From the NCBI RefSeq assembly GCF_011392125.1, contig NZ_JAAJBU010000003.1:1-64000 (forward strand): 64,000 bases of DNA. The letters run 5' to 3'. Shown piece by piece: positions 17,691 through 26,465 of the stretch; positions within the stretch are counted from its first letter, which is position 1; each line of letters opens with the position of its first letter. Source of the DNA: Flavobacterium lotistagni (lineage in GTDB: Bacteria; Bacteroidota; Bacteroidia; Flavobacteriales; Flavobacteriaceae). The position numbers were made by a program, and so were the translations under genes. The notes beneath the pieces are model-generated. The model saw nothing but the letters and a program-made list of their open reading frames with translations, made no database searches and was not told the DNA's origin.

Positions 17691-18665
17691 TTAAATGAGA
17701 AACCAGTTCTGATTTTTGTTTTGCAAGCTATTTGATATGTAATTTACAAACTCGTATGCGTTTACATTACGTTCTAAATTACTGTCGATGTAGCTACTTT
17801 TGTTCGCTTCTGTTAACAAATTGTAGAAGTTCCAGAGATTAATAGTGTTATCTGCGTCTCTGGAGAAGTTAGGACAATTGTAGTAATCGCGCACAACGGA
17901 GTTGATTTGCCCATCGTTCAAGGAAAATGCAATATGTCGCTTTTGTTCTTCACGGTCCAAGTACTGATACATTCTAAGTTTACCAATAAGATGTGCAAAC
18001 TCTTCTTCATTCAAACTGAATTTGGACATTCTCTCCATCATACCCAAATGCTGAAGTTTGTCATAGTTACTGAATAACGCGATCATTTTGTGTTCGAGTT
18101 CTTCGACGGATGTGATCCGCACCTCGTTCGAAAATCCATCAGTAGATATACACAGATTCGTACAAACTTTGTTTTGAAAGCCGATGAAAATTTTAAATTT
18201 TTCTACTGTTTTCTTGCTGTAGAGATTTTCCAAATTGTAAGCTCTCACGCCGCCTACGGTTAACGTTAAGGTGTTGCCGTTTACTACTTCCTTCGTTTGT
18301 ATTCCAATTATGAATGCGCAGCGCTCATAATACAAGGTTTTTTCATGCTCCTGCAAATCTTTTGCTGGTTTACCGATAGCCTCTGGAATTCTACCTTTGA
18401 TAGAATGACTTACCCTTATCTCGGGTTCATTTATAGCGAGTTCTCTGAAGAAGCCCTTTGCAACTGAAAATGCTTTTTCAATAAATTGAAAATGCGAAAT
18501 CGTTGTCTCATTGTCTTTGGAAAACACAGGAATTGTGCATTCTTTTCTAAGATGCTCCAAAGTAACAGGTGTGGTATTCGCTTCTATAAAACAGCTTTTA
18601 GGTGTCGTGATTATATCTTTCGAATCTACGATGCCTGTGTTTTTGTTATTTACTACTAATTCCAT
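17691..18665 (-). CDS. DUF3871 family protein
   Basis: This 324-residue protein matches the DUF3871 family of Bacteroidota mobile elements and phages. The diagnostic C-terminal region has SLNDGQINSVVRDYYNCPNF followed by INLWNFYNLLTEANKSSYID. The function is unknown. Members are commonly found beside recombination and replication genes, as here, where it sits 3 bases after the RecA-like ATPase gene. There is no membrane segment. It may act in recombination-dependent replication of the element (inference). Confidence 0.85.
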   Translation of the reverse strand: MELVVNNKNTGIVDSKDIITTPKSCFIEANTTPVTLEHLRKECTIPVFSKDNETTISHFQFIEKAFSVAKGFFRELAINEPEIRVSHSIKGRIPEAIGKPAKDLQEHEKTLYYERCAFIIGIQTKEVVNGNTLTLTVGGVRAYNLENLYSKKTVEKFKIFIGFQNKVCTNLCISTDGFSNEVRITSVEELEHKMIALFSNYDKLQHLGMMERMSKFSLNEEEFAHLIGKLRMYQYLDREEQKRHIAFSLNDGQINSVVRDYYNCPNFSRDADNTINLWNFYNLLTEANKSSYIDSNLERNVNAYEFVNYISNSLQNKNQNWFLI

Positions 18666-18668
18666 TAT

Positions 18669-19538
18669 CTATAGTTTTTCGGATTCAACAACAGATTCGT
18701 CAGAAATGAGATTCACACTAATTCCTTCCAGTTCACCTTTCCTAGTTAGTAGTAAAGGATGAATTTGGTCTTGCATAGAGGGGTATTTTTTGTAAAGATG
18801 GCGTAGTCCTTCAATGGTTTCACAAGCAACTATTTCTTGTTTGATGCTTTCGATTGAAATGCCTTGATTACACCATTTGATAAGTTTCTTACCTGTGGCA
18901 GAATTAATAACAAATTCGGGTTTGTCCATGAATAAGCCGGTTCTGTCTTTGGATGCTTTAGCAAGGTGCTTGTCATTTATCAGTTCAAAGTTTGCCGTTA
19001 ATTCGTATTCAAATCCTTCACGAGTGATTTCTTTTGTACCATGTTTTACAACTTTACTCTTCCCATTCATCTCTGAGTCCATAGAGTAATCAATTTTTCT
19101 ACGGACTGTTGTTATGACGTGACATTTTGAATTTAATATTCTATCAATGAACGATTGGTGCCTTGGAGAAACACGTGCCCAATCTTGAAATTTACCGCCC
19201 AATTGTTCGTGAATCTCTAGACAACCGCCCTTACCATTCCATTCGTGAGTTATACTGTCAATAATTATTACTTCAACATCTGCTTTTTCGCAAGTTTCAA
19301 TGGCTTGGTTGTAACGCTCAGGAGTAAATGGTTCTCCCAAGGGCAAGACATTAAAATCTCCGAGGTGAGAATATAAGCTAGCACTATTGTTCTCTGTATC
19401 GATGATAGCAATTTTTGTCCAGTCATTTGTAATGCCAAATGCTAGCAATAATGCTGAATAGGTTTTCCCAAACCCGCTGGCACCACTGAGGCCAAGTTTT
19501 AGTTTTACCTGATGCCGTTCTGCTTTTTGTAATTTCAT
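18669..19538 (-). CDS. RecA/RAD55-like phage AAA ATPase
   Basis: This 289-residue P-loop protein has Walker A GASGFGKT (residues 19-26) and Walker B-like VEVIIIDSITHEW. An SPRHQSFID segment and an ITTVRRKIDY strand follow, as in phage nucleotide-binding proteins of the AAA_24 family (RecA-like Sak4 relatives). These single-strand annealing or recombination ATPases usually work with an SSB-like protein, and the small gene just upstream may be that partner. It is in tight series with DUF3871 (3-base gap). A terminator lies upstream at 19568-19597, so it may have its own promoter or depend on readthrough. Confidence 0.85.
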   Translation of the reverse strand: MKLQKAERHQVKLKLGLSGASGFGKTYSALLLAFGITNDWTKIAIIDTENNSASLYSHLGDFNVLPLGEPFTPERYNQAIETCEKADVEVIIIDSITHEWNGKGGCLEIHEQLGGKFQDWARVSPRHQSFIDRILNSKCHVITTVRRKIDYSMDSEMNGKSKVVKHGTKEITREGFEYELTANFELINDKHLAKASKDRTGLFMDKPEFVINSATGKKLIKWCNQGISIESIKQEIVACETIEGLRHLYKKYPSMQDQIHPLLLTRKGELEGISVNLISDESVVESEKL

Positions 19539-19567
19539 AATTTAAGTTTAAGAGGTGATTGATGCCC

Positions 19568-19597
19568 ATAAAAAAAGGACTCCAGAAGGAATCCTTT
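19568..19597 (-). terminator. hairpin terminator between the 19617-19961 gene and the RecA-like gene
   Basis: On the minus strand a 10-base stem with one mismatch (AAAGGATTCC/GGAGTCCTTT, loop TTCT) is followed by a run of seven T. It lies 20 bases after the stop of the upstream gene. Confidence 0.65.
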
Positions 19598-19616
19598 AAT
19601 TATGAGTTTGATTTTT

Positions 19617-19961
19617 CTAGGCTACGAAGTCCTTGTTTACAACATTATTCTCCAGAATCTCTGCTTCTTCGGTAACAAATTCGTACCGATGGCTCAGTTG
19701 AATGACGTCATCAGAATCTTTTGGCGTGTATTCATAGGTTTCACATTCGACCTTTTTGATTTTACCCTCAAGTGTAGATCCTATAAGGCTTTCACAGGTA
19801 ATTTGGTTGAATGTTGTTGGAATTGTGGCAGTTCTAGCTGTCAAGTAATTTCTTCCTGTCTCTTGACTTTTTACTACTTCAACTCCTCCTTGGACAACTA
19901 GTCCAAAGAAATTTTCTCCGTTCTCTCGTTCGAAGGTTTTAAAATCTACAATTGTAACCAT
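19617..19961 (-). CDS. small phage/island protein, possible ssDNA-binding partner
   Basis: From the ATG at 19961 the protein has 114 residues (MVTIVDFKTFERENGENFFG). The longer in-frame extension to 20048 adds an unlikely sequence and is rejected. Its beta-rich pattern (FFGLVVQGGVEVV, YLTARTATIPTTF, YEFVTEEAEIL) is compatible with a small OB-fold-like protein, but no family motif is certain. It precedes the RecA-like ATPase, as SSB-like genes often do in phage recombination modules. Function by context only. Confidence 0.65.
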   Translation of the reverse strand: MVTIVDFKTFERENGENFFGLVVQGGVEVVKSQETGRNYLTARTATIPTTFNQITCESLIGSTLEGKIKKVECETYEYTPKDSDDVIQLSHRYEFVTEEAEILENNVVNKDFVA

Positions 19962-20141
19962 GGTTTTTAAAATTTTTAGATTAGACAATCGGCGAGCCCA
20001 TAGCCCCAAACAAAAATGAATCTGGATGTATGCCAAGGGTATCTCCAATTTTTAATAAGTGCGGGGTGGGGTTGTGGGTTTATCCCAGACATTCGGGAAT
20101 GAAAACAATTTTAAAAAAAATTTTTCACCAAAATTTTTTGA

Positions 20142-20738
20142 TCAATGCTGGAAATACTTATTCTTATAAAACTGCTGAACCCAAATTGAAAAAGGATTTG
20201 ATAGATGGCCCTGCACAGTGTATATTATAAAACACTGTTTTGTTTCTAAAACAAGAATATCGAATGATCTTTCAGCCGATGTTCTAATTTTTAAGTCATT
20301 TTTTTTCAAGATAGCATTTAAATAGTCTTTTAGCGTCTTACTCCCATGGTTCGGTTGTCCAAGGGGATATTGATAAACACTGTAAGCATATGGAATTTCA
20401 TTTGAATAATTTAAACTGTATCCAACTTGTTCTACTGAATCTGTTACTTCGATCAACGTACATAAATCGGAATTGTAGTAATTAAAATCATAATTTCCTA
20501 TTTTTCGATTTGGCTTTTCTGAATTTACAATTTTATTCGCTTCTCGTAAAAAAAAGTCATTATATAAATACTGTGTAGTGCTAAATTGAAAAATGGATGA
20601 ATCTTTCTTTTGAGTCAACTTAGTCATATAGTTTTCGGCAGAAATTTCATCAACTGAAAAACTTGCAAAAATTAGATATGCTGAGATGGATAAGATAACT
20701 GTAATAAGAGCTAATGATATTTTGTGTTTAAGTTTCAT
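20142..20738 (-). CDS. hypothetical membrane-anchored or exported protein
   Basis: This 198-residue protein has an N-terminal hydrophobic helix (LALITVILSISAYLIFASF) that is either a signal anchor or a signal peptide, followed by a soluble domain of about 170 residues. The soluble part is rich in Tyr and Asn and is not recognised. It is divergent from the XRE regulator gene, with about 105 bases between the starts, and may be controlled by it. The function is unknown. Confidence 0.6.
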   Translation of the reverse strand: MKLKHKISLALITVILSISAYLIFASFSVDEISAENYMTKLTQKKDSSIFQFSTTQYLYNDFFLREANKIVNSEKPNRKIGNYDFNYYNSDLCTLIEVTDSVEQVGYSLNYSNEIPYAYSVYQYPLGQPNHGSKTLKDYLNAILKKNDLKIRTSAERSFDILVLETKQCFIIYTVQGHLSNPFSIWVQQFYKNKYFQH

Positions 20739-20843
20739 GTGTTTTGGATTTTATTGGATTTTCAAATATAATTAAAATCGGTTACAAACAATCTGGTTGA
20801 ATACAATCACAACGATACAATCTATTGCTTGTAATTTTCCCTA

Positions 20844-21080
20844 ATGGAGAGTAGAAGAAGAAAAAATGAGATGCCTGAAGTTGTAATTCGTTTAGGGGAA
20901 AGCATCAGAACAATAATTGAAGAGAAGAATTTAAAGCAAAGGAATGTTGCTTATGATGCGGGAATGGACGTTGAGAATCTTAGAAAGTACATCAAGGGAA
21001 CTCAGGAAATGAAAGTCAGCACATTATTAAGAATTGCGGAAGCTTTGAAAGTTCCCGTTAATGAACTGCTTTCATTCTAA
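20844..21080 (+). CDS. XRE-family HTH transcriptional regulator
   Basis: This 78-residue single-domain protein has the Cro/CI-type helix-turn-helix: SIRTIIEEKNLKQRNVAYDAG, then a recognition helix MDVENLRKYIKG, then TLLRIAEALKVPVNELL. The start is ATG at 20844; an alternative ATG is at 20871. It is divergent from the exported hypothetical gene; the gap contains two direct copies of TACAATC (20802-20808 and 20816-20822, 14 bases apart) that could be its operator. It likely controls island genes. Confidence 0.85.
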   Translation: MESRRRKNEMPEVVIRLGESIRTIIEEKNLKQRNVAYDAGMDVENLRKYIKGTQEMKVSTLLRIAEALKVPVNELLSF

Positions 21081-21081
21081 G

Positions 21082-21522
21082 TTAAATAATCCCCTCATCT
21101 GAAAAACTATAATACCCACTCTTAGTTATTATCAAATGATCCAACAATTTGATATCTAAAAAATCAGAAGCATTTTTTATTTTCCTAGTAATAGCTTTAT
21201 CGTTTTCACTGGGTTTTAAATTTCCTGATGGATGATTATGCGCTAAGATTATCCCTACGGCATTGCACTTTAAAGCTACAGAAAATATCAGCCTTACATC
21301 TACAACTGTTCCGGTGATTCCACCTTTAGAGAGCGGGTAAATTCCTAGAACTTCGTTTGAGTTGTTCAGATAAAGGACTTTAAATTCTTCATATAATTCC
21401 ATAGTTGATTTATTCCAAGAATTCATTAATAATTCACTAGCATCGAGTGAAGATTTTATTTTTTCTTTTCGAGATGTTCGGGCGTTGTATGATACTTTTA
21501 TTTCAGATATTTTATTATTCAT
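21082..21522 (-). CDS. RadC-like JAB/MPN-domain protein
   Basis: This 146-residue protein carries the JAMM metal motif of RadC: AHNHPSGNLKPSEND gives H-x-H-x10-D, preceded by the expected hydrophobic strand (CNAVGII). It lacks the helix-hairpin-helix domain of full-length chromosomal RadC and is the short form that is frequent on integrated elements. RadC is not a proven repair enzyme; the short form has been proposed as a protease or anti-restriction factor. It is convergent with the XRE gene (stops nearly touching). Confidence 0.87.
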   Translation of the reverse strand: MNNKISEIKVSYNARTSRKEKIKSSLDASELLMNSWNKSTMELYEEFKVLYLNNSNEVLGIYPLSKGGITGTVVDVRLIFSVALKCNAVGIILAHNHPSGNLKPSENDKAITRKIKNASDFLDIKLLDHLIITKSGYYSFSDEGII

Positions 21523-21638
21523 AAGATTCTTTTGTATTTCGGCAGAAAAAACGAACGATATAAGTCGTCCGTAAATGCCAATAAATTTAAAACATTGAAC
21601 TAGTATTACCTTTTGGTCATAAGGGGATAGAGTTTTAC

Positions 21639-21848
21639 ATGAATTATTTCAACATTGTCTATTACCTGCTGAAGGAAACAAAAACTAAATTTACAAAGCA
21701 AAATTATAACAGAAGAAATGGTAGCTCATCTGCTACAATGAACGTAAATGAAATGTTCTTTGAGGCGCAGTTTCAAGCTGTCTTTAACTCTGTTGAGGTT
21801 TTAGACCAAGATATACCACAAACTCTTCCACTAGTGGAGTTAGAATAA
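21639..21848 (+). CDS. doubtful small ORF
   Basis: A 69-codon ORF with no recognised motif lies alone on the plus strand. A second frame downstream (ending KGEFAAELKAIDDEPCQK at about 21933) also reads protein-like, which hints at a decayed gene with a frameshift rather than an intact one. Confidence 0.2.
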   Translation: MNYFNIVYYLLKETKTKFTKQNYNRRNGSSSATMNVNEMFFEAQFQAVFNSVEVLDQDIPQTLPLVELE

Positions 21849-22148
21849 CAGACAATTCTGAAACCCTACCCTACACAAAAGGCGAATTCGCAGCAGAGTT
21901 GAAAGCAATAGATGACGAACCATGTCAAAAATAAATCTACCCTAATTAGGTAATTCCCAAAAAAAACCAAAATCGATGATGAGGTTGAACAATGCGGTTA
22001 AGGTTATAAAAAGGTTGAGACACTCGAAGGCTTAATATTATTACTTCAGGGTTTGATATGAATTGAAGAAATGTATCCAAAGAGAGGAATGACGGCTGAG
22101 ATTTTGAACAGATGAAAGAAGTTTTTACGGCGCTATACTAAACTTATT
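21849..22148. other. non-coding or decayed stretch inside the island
   Basis: Only short protein-like fragments are seen here, in different frames and broken by stops. No RNA gene, hairpin or repeat is recognised. It looks like the remnant of an island gene between the RadC-like gene and the RHS cargo operon. Confidence 0.3.
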
Positions 22149-22964
22149 CTAGTGTACCTCTATGTCGAAAGATATAGTATCATTAATTACAGTCTTTTCT
22201 ATGTCGGAAAACTTATACTGAACAACAGCTCTAATAGTATTTATCCCCTTTTTATTTACGACTTCTTTCACAGTAATAATAGATGGAGGATTATTTGTGA
22301 GGATTCTTTTGATATATAAATTGCTACAGCCTATTCGTTCAATCTTAAAATTCCTCTTAGAATTCGGTAAATTTGCTAATAAATACTGATACTTTAGTGT
22401 GTCTCCCACTTTTAAATATTGGTCAATATTAATTTTAAATTTTTCCTTACGAGCAATCTTAAATTGATAAATCTCAATTAGTGGCAAGCCTTCATAACTT
22501 TTTACATTTCCTGCCTCATCATATCGTATTATAAAGACGGGCTTTTCAAACTCATCATAGAGAACATACCGTTCAATTTTACCATTAGAATAATTCCAAA
22601 TACTCTCTGCGTTTGATTTTTTATTTAGTCTGTAATGAATTGCTTTTATATTTCCATTATTAAAATAATAAACCCATTTTCCAAAAGGTTTGTTATTAAC
22701 AAATTGACCTTCTACGATTTTATTCCCTTTTTTATCATAACTCACTGATGTTCCGTGAACAATTGTATCATTATCTTTAATAATATATTGCATAACATAA
22801 GTCTCATTGGAACTTCTATCATATCGTTTGATAGTATGTATAGTTTCATCTTTTCTCTGAATGAAATAACATACTGCCAGTAGTAACAACACTATTGAAA
22901 ATACTCCCAAAATTATTTTGGATTTCTTATTTTGTATTGACTCTTTCATCTGTCTGGGGTACAC
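22149..22964 (-). CDS. membrane-anchored YwqK/MORN-like protein, possible RHS immunity factor
   Basis: This 271-residue protein has an N-terminal membrane anchor (IILGVFSIVLLLLAVCYFI). It is followed by MORN-variant repeats like those of YwqK-type antitoxins: SYDKKGNKIVEGQFVNNKPF, then GKWVYYFNNGNIKAI and SIWNYSNGKIERYVLYDE. The last 100 residues are beta-rich and unrecognised (a possible Ig-like fold). It overlaps the 3' end of the RHS gene by 38 bases (23 if the second Met at 22949 is used), the arrangement expected for an immunity gene behind a polymorphic toxin. Immunity is inferred from position and the YwqK-like part only. Confidence 0.7.
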   Translation of the reverse strand: MYPRQMKESIQNKKSKIILGVFSIVLLLLAVCYFIQRKDETIHTIKRYDRSSNETYVMQYIIKDNDTIVHGTSVSYDKKGNKIVEGQFVNNKPFGKWVYYFNNGNIKAIHYRLNKKSNAESIWNYSNGKIERYVLYDEFEKPVFIIRYDEAGNVKSYEGLPLIEIYQFKIARKEKFKINIDQYLKVGDTLKYQYLLANLPNSKRNFKIERIGCSNLYIKRILTNNPPSIITVKEVVNKKGINTIRAVVQYKFSDIEKTVINDTISFDIEVH

Positions 22965-25900
22965 GCTCTGTTTTTATTAATTTGCTCTTTTCGTATATTT
23001 TTATATCGATAGAATCGGGTTGGTTTGGTTCATTACTTTTTGAACCAAGCTGTCCAGCCGCTTCTTTCATTGCCGAAGCCCCGTTGTCAATAGCATCAAC
23101 AGCATCGCCAACTTTATCTTCAGTTGTAGGTTTCCCTCCATTTGTTCCTTTGCCTTTTGCAGGGCTTTCACCGAATTTAATACCTAAAAATGTCGTAAAG
23201 GCCTCCCATGCCCCGCCAAAATCAAATACTTTAGTATCTCTACCGCCACTCTCTAACGAACTTGGGTCTTGACTATTTCCTCCATCTGCAAATCCAATAT
23301 TACCACTCCCTGAATTGACATGTCCTTGACTGGCGGTCGTGACAGTTGTGCCCGTTGCAGAATTGACTACTATTCTTGTATTAAAACCGTACTGTTTTCC
23401 ATTCATAGCAGTTGCAGTGCCATTAGAATTAAGGCGTAAAGCTTGTCCGGTTCCAGCCACAACATTAGTATATTTGCCAATGTTTTGATAACCTTTTATT
23501 ACACCACTACCATTCACCCATCTAATATTTCCAGTTGCTAAATTTTTATACCAATCTGTTGGTCCCATTCCATCTGGGTCAATGAAACGTAAGGGGTTGT
23601 CAAAACAGTAATTATATGGCGACCATCTTCTCATTTGTTCTGCTAGCGGGTCAATATTCATCCATCTACCAATTGCTGGGTCATAATTCCTCGCTCCGTA
23701 ATCGTACCAGTTAAGTTCGAGCTCGTCTTGATACTCTTTTCCATTATACTTATAGTTATACGTTGTTTTCATGTAAGGAGGGGCGGGTTTTATCGCAATT
23801 TCTTGATTTTCTTTTTCGAACGTATTTATTTTAGTGTTATATGCTTTGTGTTTCAAACCAAAAGGGTAATAATGATTTTCCTCTAGGATTTTTACAGTTA
23901 AAGATTTTGGATCAAAACCATAACTCATTCTTATGTTACCCAGGTGATCTAGGTAATTATATACATAATTATACCAACCTTCACGCGCGGAAACGTCAGT
24001 AGAATTGTCGCTTAAAACGAAATTTACGTAGCCTTCAGATGTGGAAAAGAACTGTAACAAATCATTTAAATATTGAAATCCTGAAAGATAGTCTGTTTTG
24101 CTAACTACAGAATTTTCTAATACTTCTTTTTTTAGTTTTTCACCAATGGCATCATAAAGATAGTTTATTTTACCACCCGCCGAAAACTCTATTTGAGTAG
24201 GTAAGTTTAAATGGTTATAAGTTATTTTACTTATACCTTTATTAGTATCCTCAATCATATTGCCAAAATCATCGTAGCGATAGTCATCAGAATGATCTAT
24301 ACCGGAACTGTCATCGTCAAATCCAAGAGGACTGTTCGTTGTATCAACTGTTCTTGTCAAACGATTTGTTTTGTTCTCGAGGTCGTACCAATAAGACAAA
24401 TTATCAATCATATAAGTATCTACCTCTGAATCTAATGCCCCATATCTAGTGAGTTTTGTAATGTTTCCATTCGGATCATAAGTTATGCTCTCGTTATAAT
24501 TCCCAATTCCCCCGGTGTCTGATTTTTTATAAACTGCGTTGCTAAGTCTATTGAGTTTGTCGTACTGATAACCATATTGTCGTTTTATATTATCGGAAGA
24601 ACTCCGCCAAAATGTTTCAGAAATGTTCCCATTAAATAAAGGACTAATATTTGCAATATTGGTTGTTGGTTGGTCGTAGTTAATCTTAAACGCGAATAAA
24701 TCAACAGGGCTGTTTAAAGCCACTAAATTATCGATGTTGTTAATGTCAGTAAGCCATCCACGAATATTATAATTATAATTTACTTGTTGTAATGGCAATC
24801 CAGTGTTGTCGTTGCCAACATCTTTTTTGACAAGCCTACCGAGTTGATCATACTGGTTATGGCATAGAACTTCTACTTCACGATTATTAATCTGATGGGT
24901 ATGTTGAATAAGTCGCTCTTGATCTGAATAACTAAAGTTTTCTTTGATTTGAATCTCTTGGCTATCGGATTGCTGTTTATGCCGAGTTAAAGTTTCAATT
25001 GGTTTACTCATGAAATCAAGTTTTGAGTCTTTAACTAGATATCCTCCCAAATAGTTTTTTTTGTGCGTTCTAATTATTCTTGCTTTAGTGTCGTATATAT
25101 TGTAAGTGGTCTCTCCGCTAGAGTCGAAACCGTTATCCATTAATACTCTATTCCACGAACCAGTTAATAATCCATGACAATTACCTAATTGACTCTGTCC
25201 ATAAATCACATCGTTTAATTCTGCTGTATCTGGTGCTTGTGGAAAGACATAATCATCATAGTAATTTGCTGTAAGCAATATTAACTCCGTAACAAACACG
25301 TTATTAGTATAAAAACAAGGGGCATTTCCTATATTATTTTCATTTTGTTTTGTCTCAGATAGAGGTCCGGAAGCATTATTGCAAGTTTCCTGAAGCGCTA
25401 TTCTATCTGAATCGGAAACATTTCTCTCATACCAGCCAGTATATACAACCCTGTTAAAAACATCATATTTAGTTATTAGCCAACCTTTCGCGCTACCTCC
25501 ATAAGGGTTTAGAACAGGACCAGTAGCTACCTGACGATTTAACTTATCATATACAATATACTCCCATTGTTTTCCAGGTAACTTTTTTTCAACCTGCCTA
25601 TTTCTGGAATCATATCTATATTGGTAACACAATTCATCAAGCGCTACAGCATCATTTGTGATTTCTGTGACAGCTACTTTGGGTGGTATGACATAAGTTA
25701 AGTTCCCATAAATATCATAAACGAAGTAAGTGTCAAAGACGTTATCACCGTCAAATGTACGTTTAAGCAATAGGTTCCCTTTTTTATCTTTATACTCTTC
25801 GACGGTGTTGTCTTGCCCACTTTCCCAATTTTCATTTTTAGTAATGGTTTTAAATAAAGAGCGATCAGGGTATTGTTCTTCTGGCCCCAAAGCAAGTGTA

Positions 25901-26457
25901 ATATTGTACATTTGCATTGAGGAGTTCCATTCTGTTATGGCTTTAAACCACCTTACATTGTCGTTAAAGTTGGTTTGATATTCAAATTTAATTGTATGGT
26001 CGTTGTCGTCAGTATCATTTCCTATCCATGAAGTACCCGGCTCCGATTGTTTTAAAATTCTGTTTAGCTGTGACTTTTCGTAGAATTTTTTTGTGTAAGG
26101 ATTTTGTCCCTGATATCCTTGATAACTAAGTACATTTTGAAGAGCTTGAGTATCATATTCCATCGTACTACTGTTGCTTGCATATGGTAAATATTCTAAA
26201 GCTGGTCTGCCATTTTCATATTCAATATGGGTAATAATATCGTTTCCATTATCAGCATGTCTGCCTTCAATTTTTTGAATGGGTCTTCCCATACCATCAA
26301 AATAGGTTAGCTTTATTGCTGCGTCCTCAACAGAAGGGTTTATAATAGTGTTAGTTGTTGGAGTTCGATATATTATAGTTTTTATCCAGTTTTGATTTGG
26401 ACTTTGAGCCACCAAATTAAAGCTAATAAGCAACACGAAGTAGAAGTGATTTTTCAT
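22927..26457 (-). CDS. RHS repeat-associated core protein
   Basis: This 1,176-residue secreted protein has a signal peptide (FYFVLLISFNLVAQS), an N-terminal region of the DUF6443 type (DAAIKLTYFDGMGRPIQKIE) and many YD repeats (YDKLNRQVATG, YDQLGRLVKK, YDPNGNITKL). The RHS-associated core near the C terminus includes YDYGARNYDPAIGRWMNIDP and ends at DPDGMGPTDW. About 195 residues follow the core, Gly/Asn/Ser-rich, with no nuclease or other toxin motif that I recognise. It is preceded 8 bases upstream by the companion YD-repeat gene. The likely role is a surface or secreted polymorphic-toxin shell, exported by Sec and possibly T9SS. Confidence 0.9.
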   Translation of the reverse strand: MKNHFYFVLLISFNLVAQSPNQNWIKTIIYRTPTTNTIINPSVEDAAIKLTYFDGMGRPIQKIEGRHADNGNDIITHIEYENGRPALEYLPYASNSSTMEYDTQALQNVLSYQGYQGQNPYTKKFYEKSQLNRILKQSEPGTSWIGNDTDDNDHTIKFEYQTNFNDNVRWFKAITEWNSSMQMYNITLALGPEEQYPDRSLFKTITKNENWESGQDNTVEEYKDKKGNLLLKRTFDGDNVFDTYFVYDIYGNLTYVIPPKVAVTEITNDAVALDELCYQYRYDSRNRQVEKKLPGKQWEYIVYDKLNRQVATGPVLNPYGGSAKGWLITKYDVFNRVVYTGWYERNVSDSDRIALQETCNNASGPLSETKQNENNIGNAPCFYTNNVFVTELILLTANYYDDYVFPQAPDTAELNDVIYGQSQLGNCHGLLTGSWNRVLMDNGFDSSGETTYNIYDTKARIIRTHKKNYLGGYLVKDSKLDFMSKPIETLTRHKQQSDSQEIQIKENFSYSDQERLIQHTHQINNREVEVLCHNQYDQLGRLVKKDVGNDNTGLPLQQVNYNYNIRGWLTDINNIDNLVALNSPVDLFAFKINYDQPTTNIANISPLFNGNISETFWRSSSDNIKRQYGYQYDKLNRLSNAVYKKSDTGGIGNYNESITYDPNGNITKLTRYGALDSEVDTYMIDNLSYWYDLENKTNRLTRTVDTTNSPLGFDDDSSGIDHSDDYRYDDFGNMIEDTNKGISKITYNHLNLPTQIEFSAGGKINYLYDAIGEKLKKEVLENSVVSKTDYLSGFQYLNDLLQFFSTSEGYVNFVLSDNSTDVSAREGWYNYVYNYLDHLGNIRMSYGFDPKSLTVKILEENHYYPFGLKHKAYNTKINTFEKENQEIAIKPAPPYMKTTYNYKYNGKEYQDELELNWYDYGARNYDPAIGRWMNIDPLAEQMRRWSPYNYCFDNPLRFIDPDGMGPTDWYKNLATGNIRWVNGSGVIKGYQNIGKYTNVVAGTGQALRLNSNGTATAMNGKQYGFNTRIVVNSATGTTVTTASQGHVNSGSGNIGFADGGNSQDPSSLESGGRDTKVFDFGGAWEAFTTFLGIKFGESPAKGKGTNGGKPTTEDKVGDAVDAIDNGASAMKEAAGQLGSKSNEPNQPDSIDIKIYEKSKLIKTERVPQTDERVNTK

Positions 26458-26465
26458 GACGAGCT

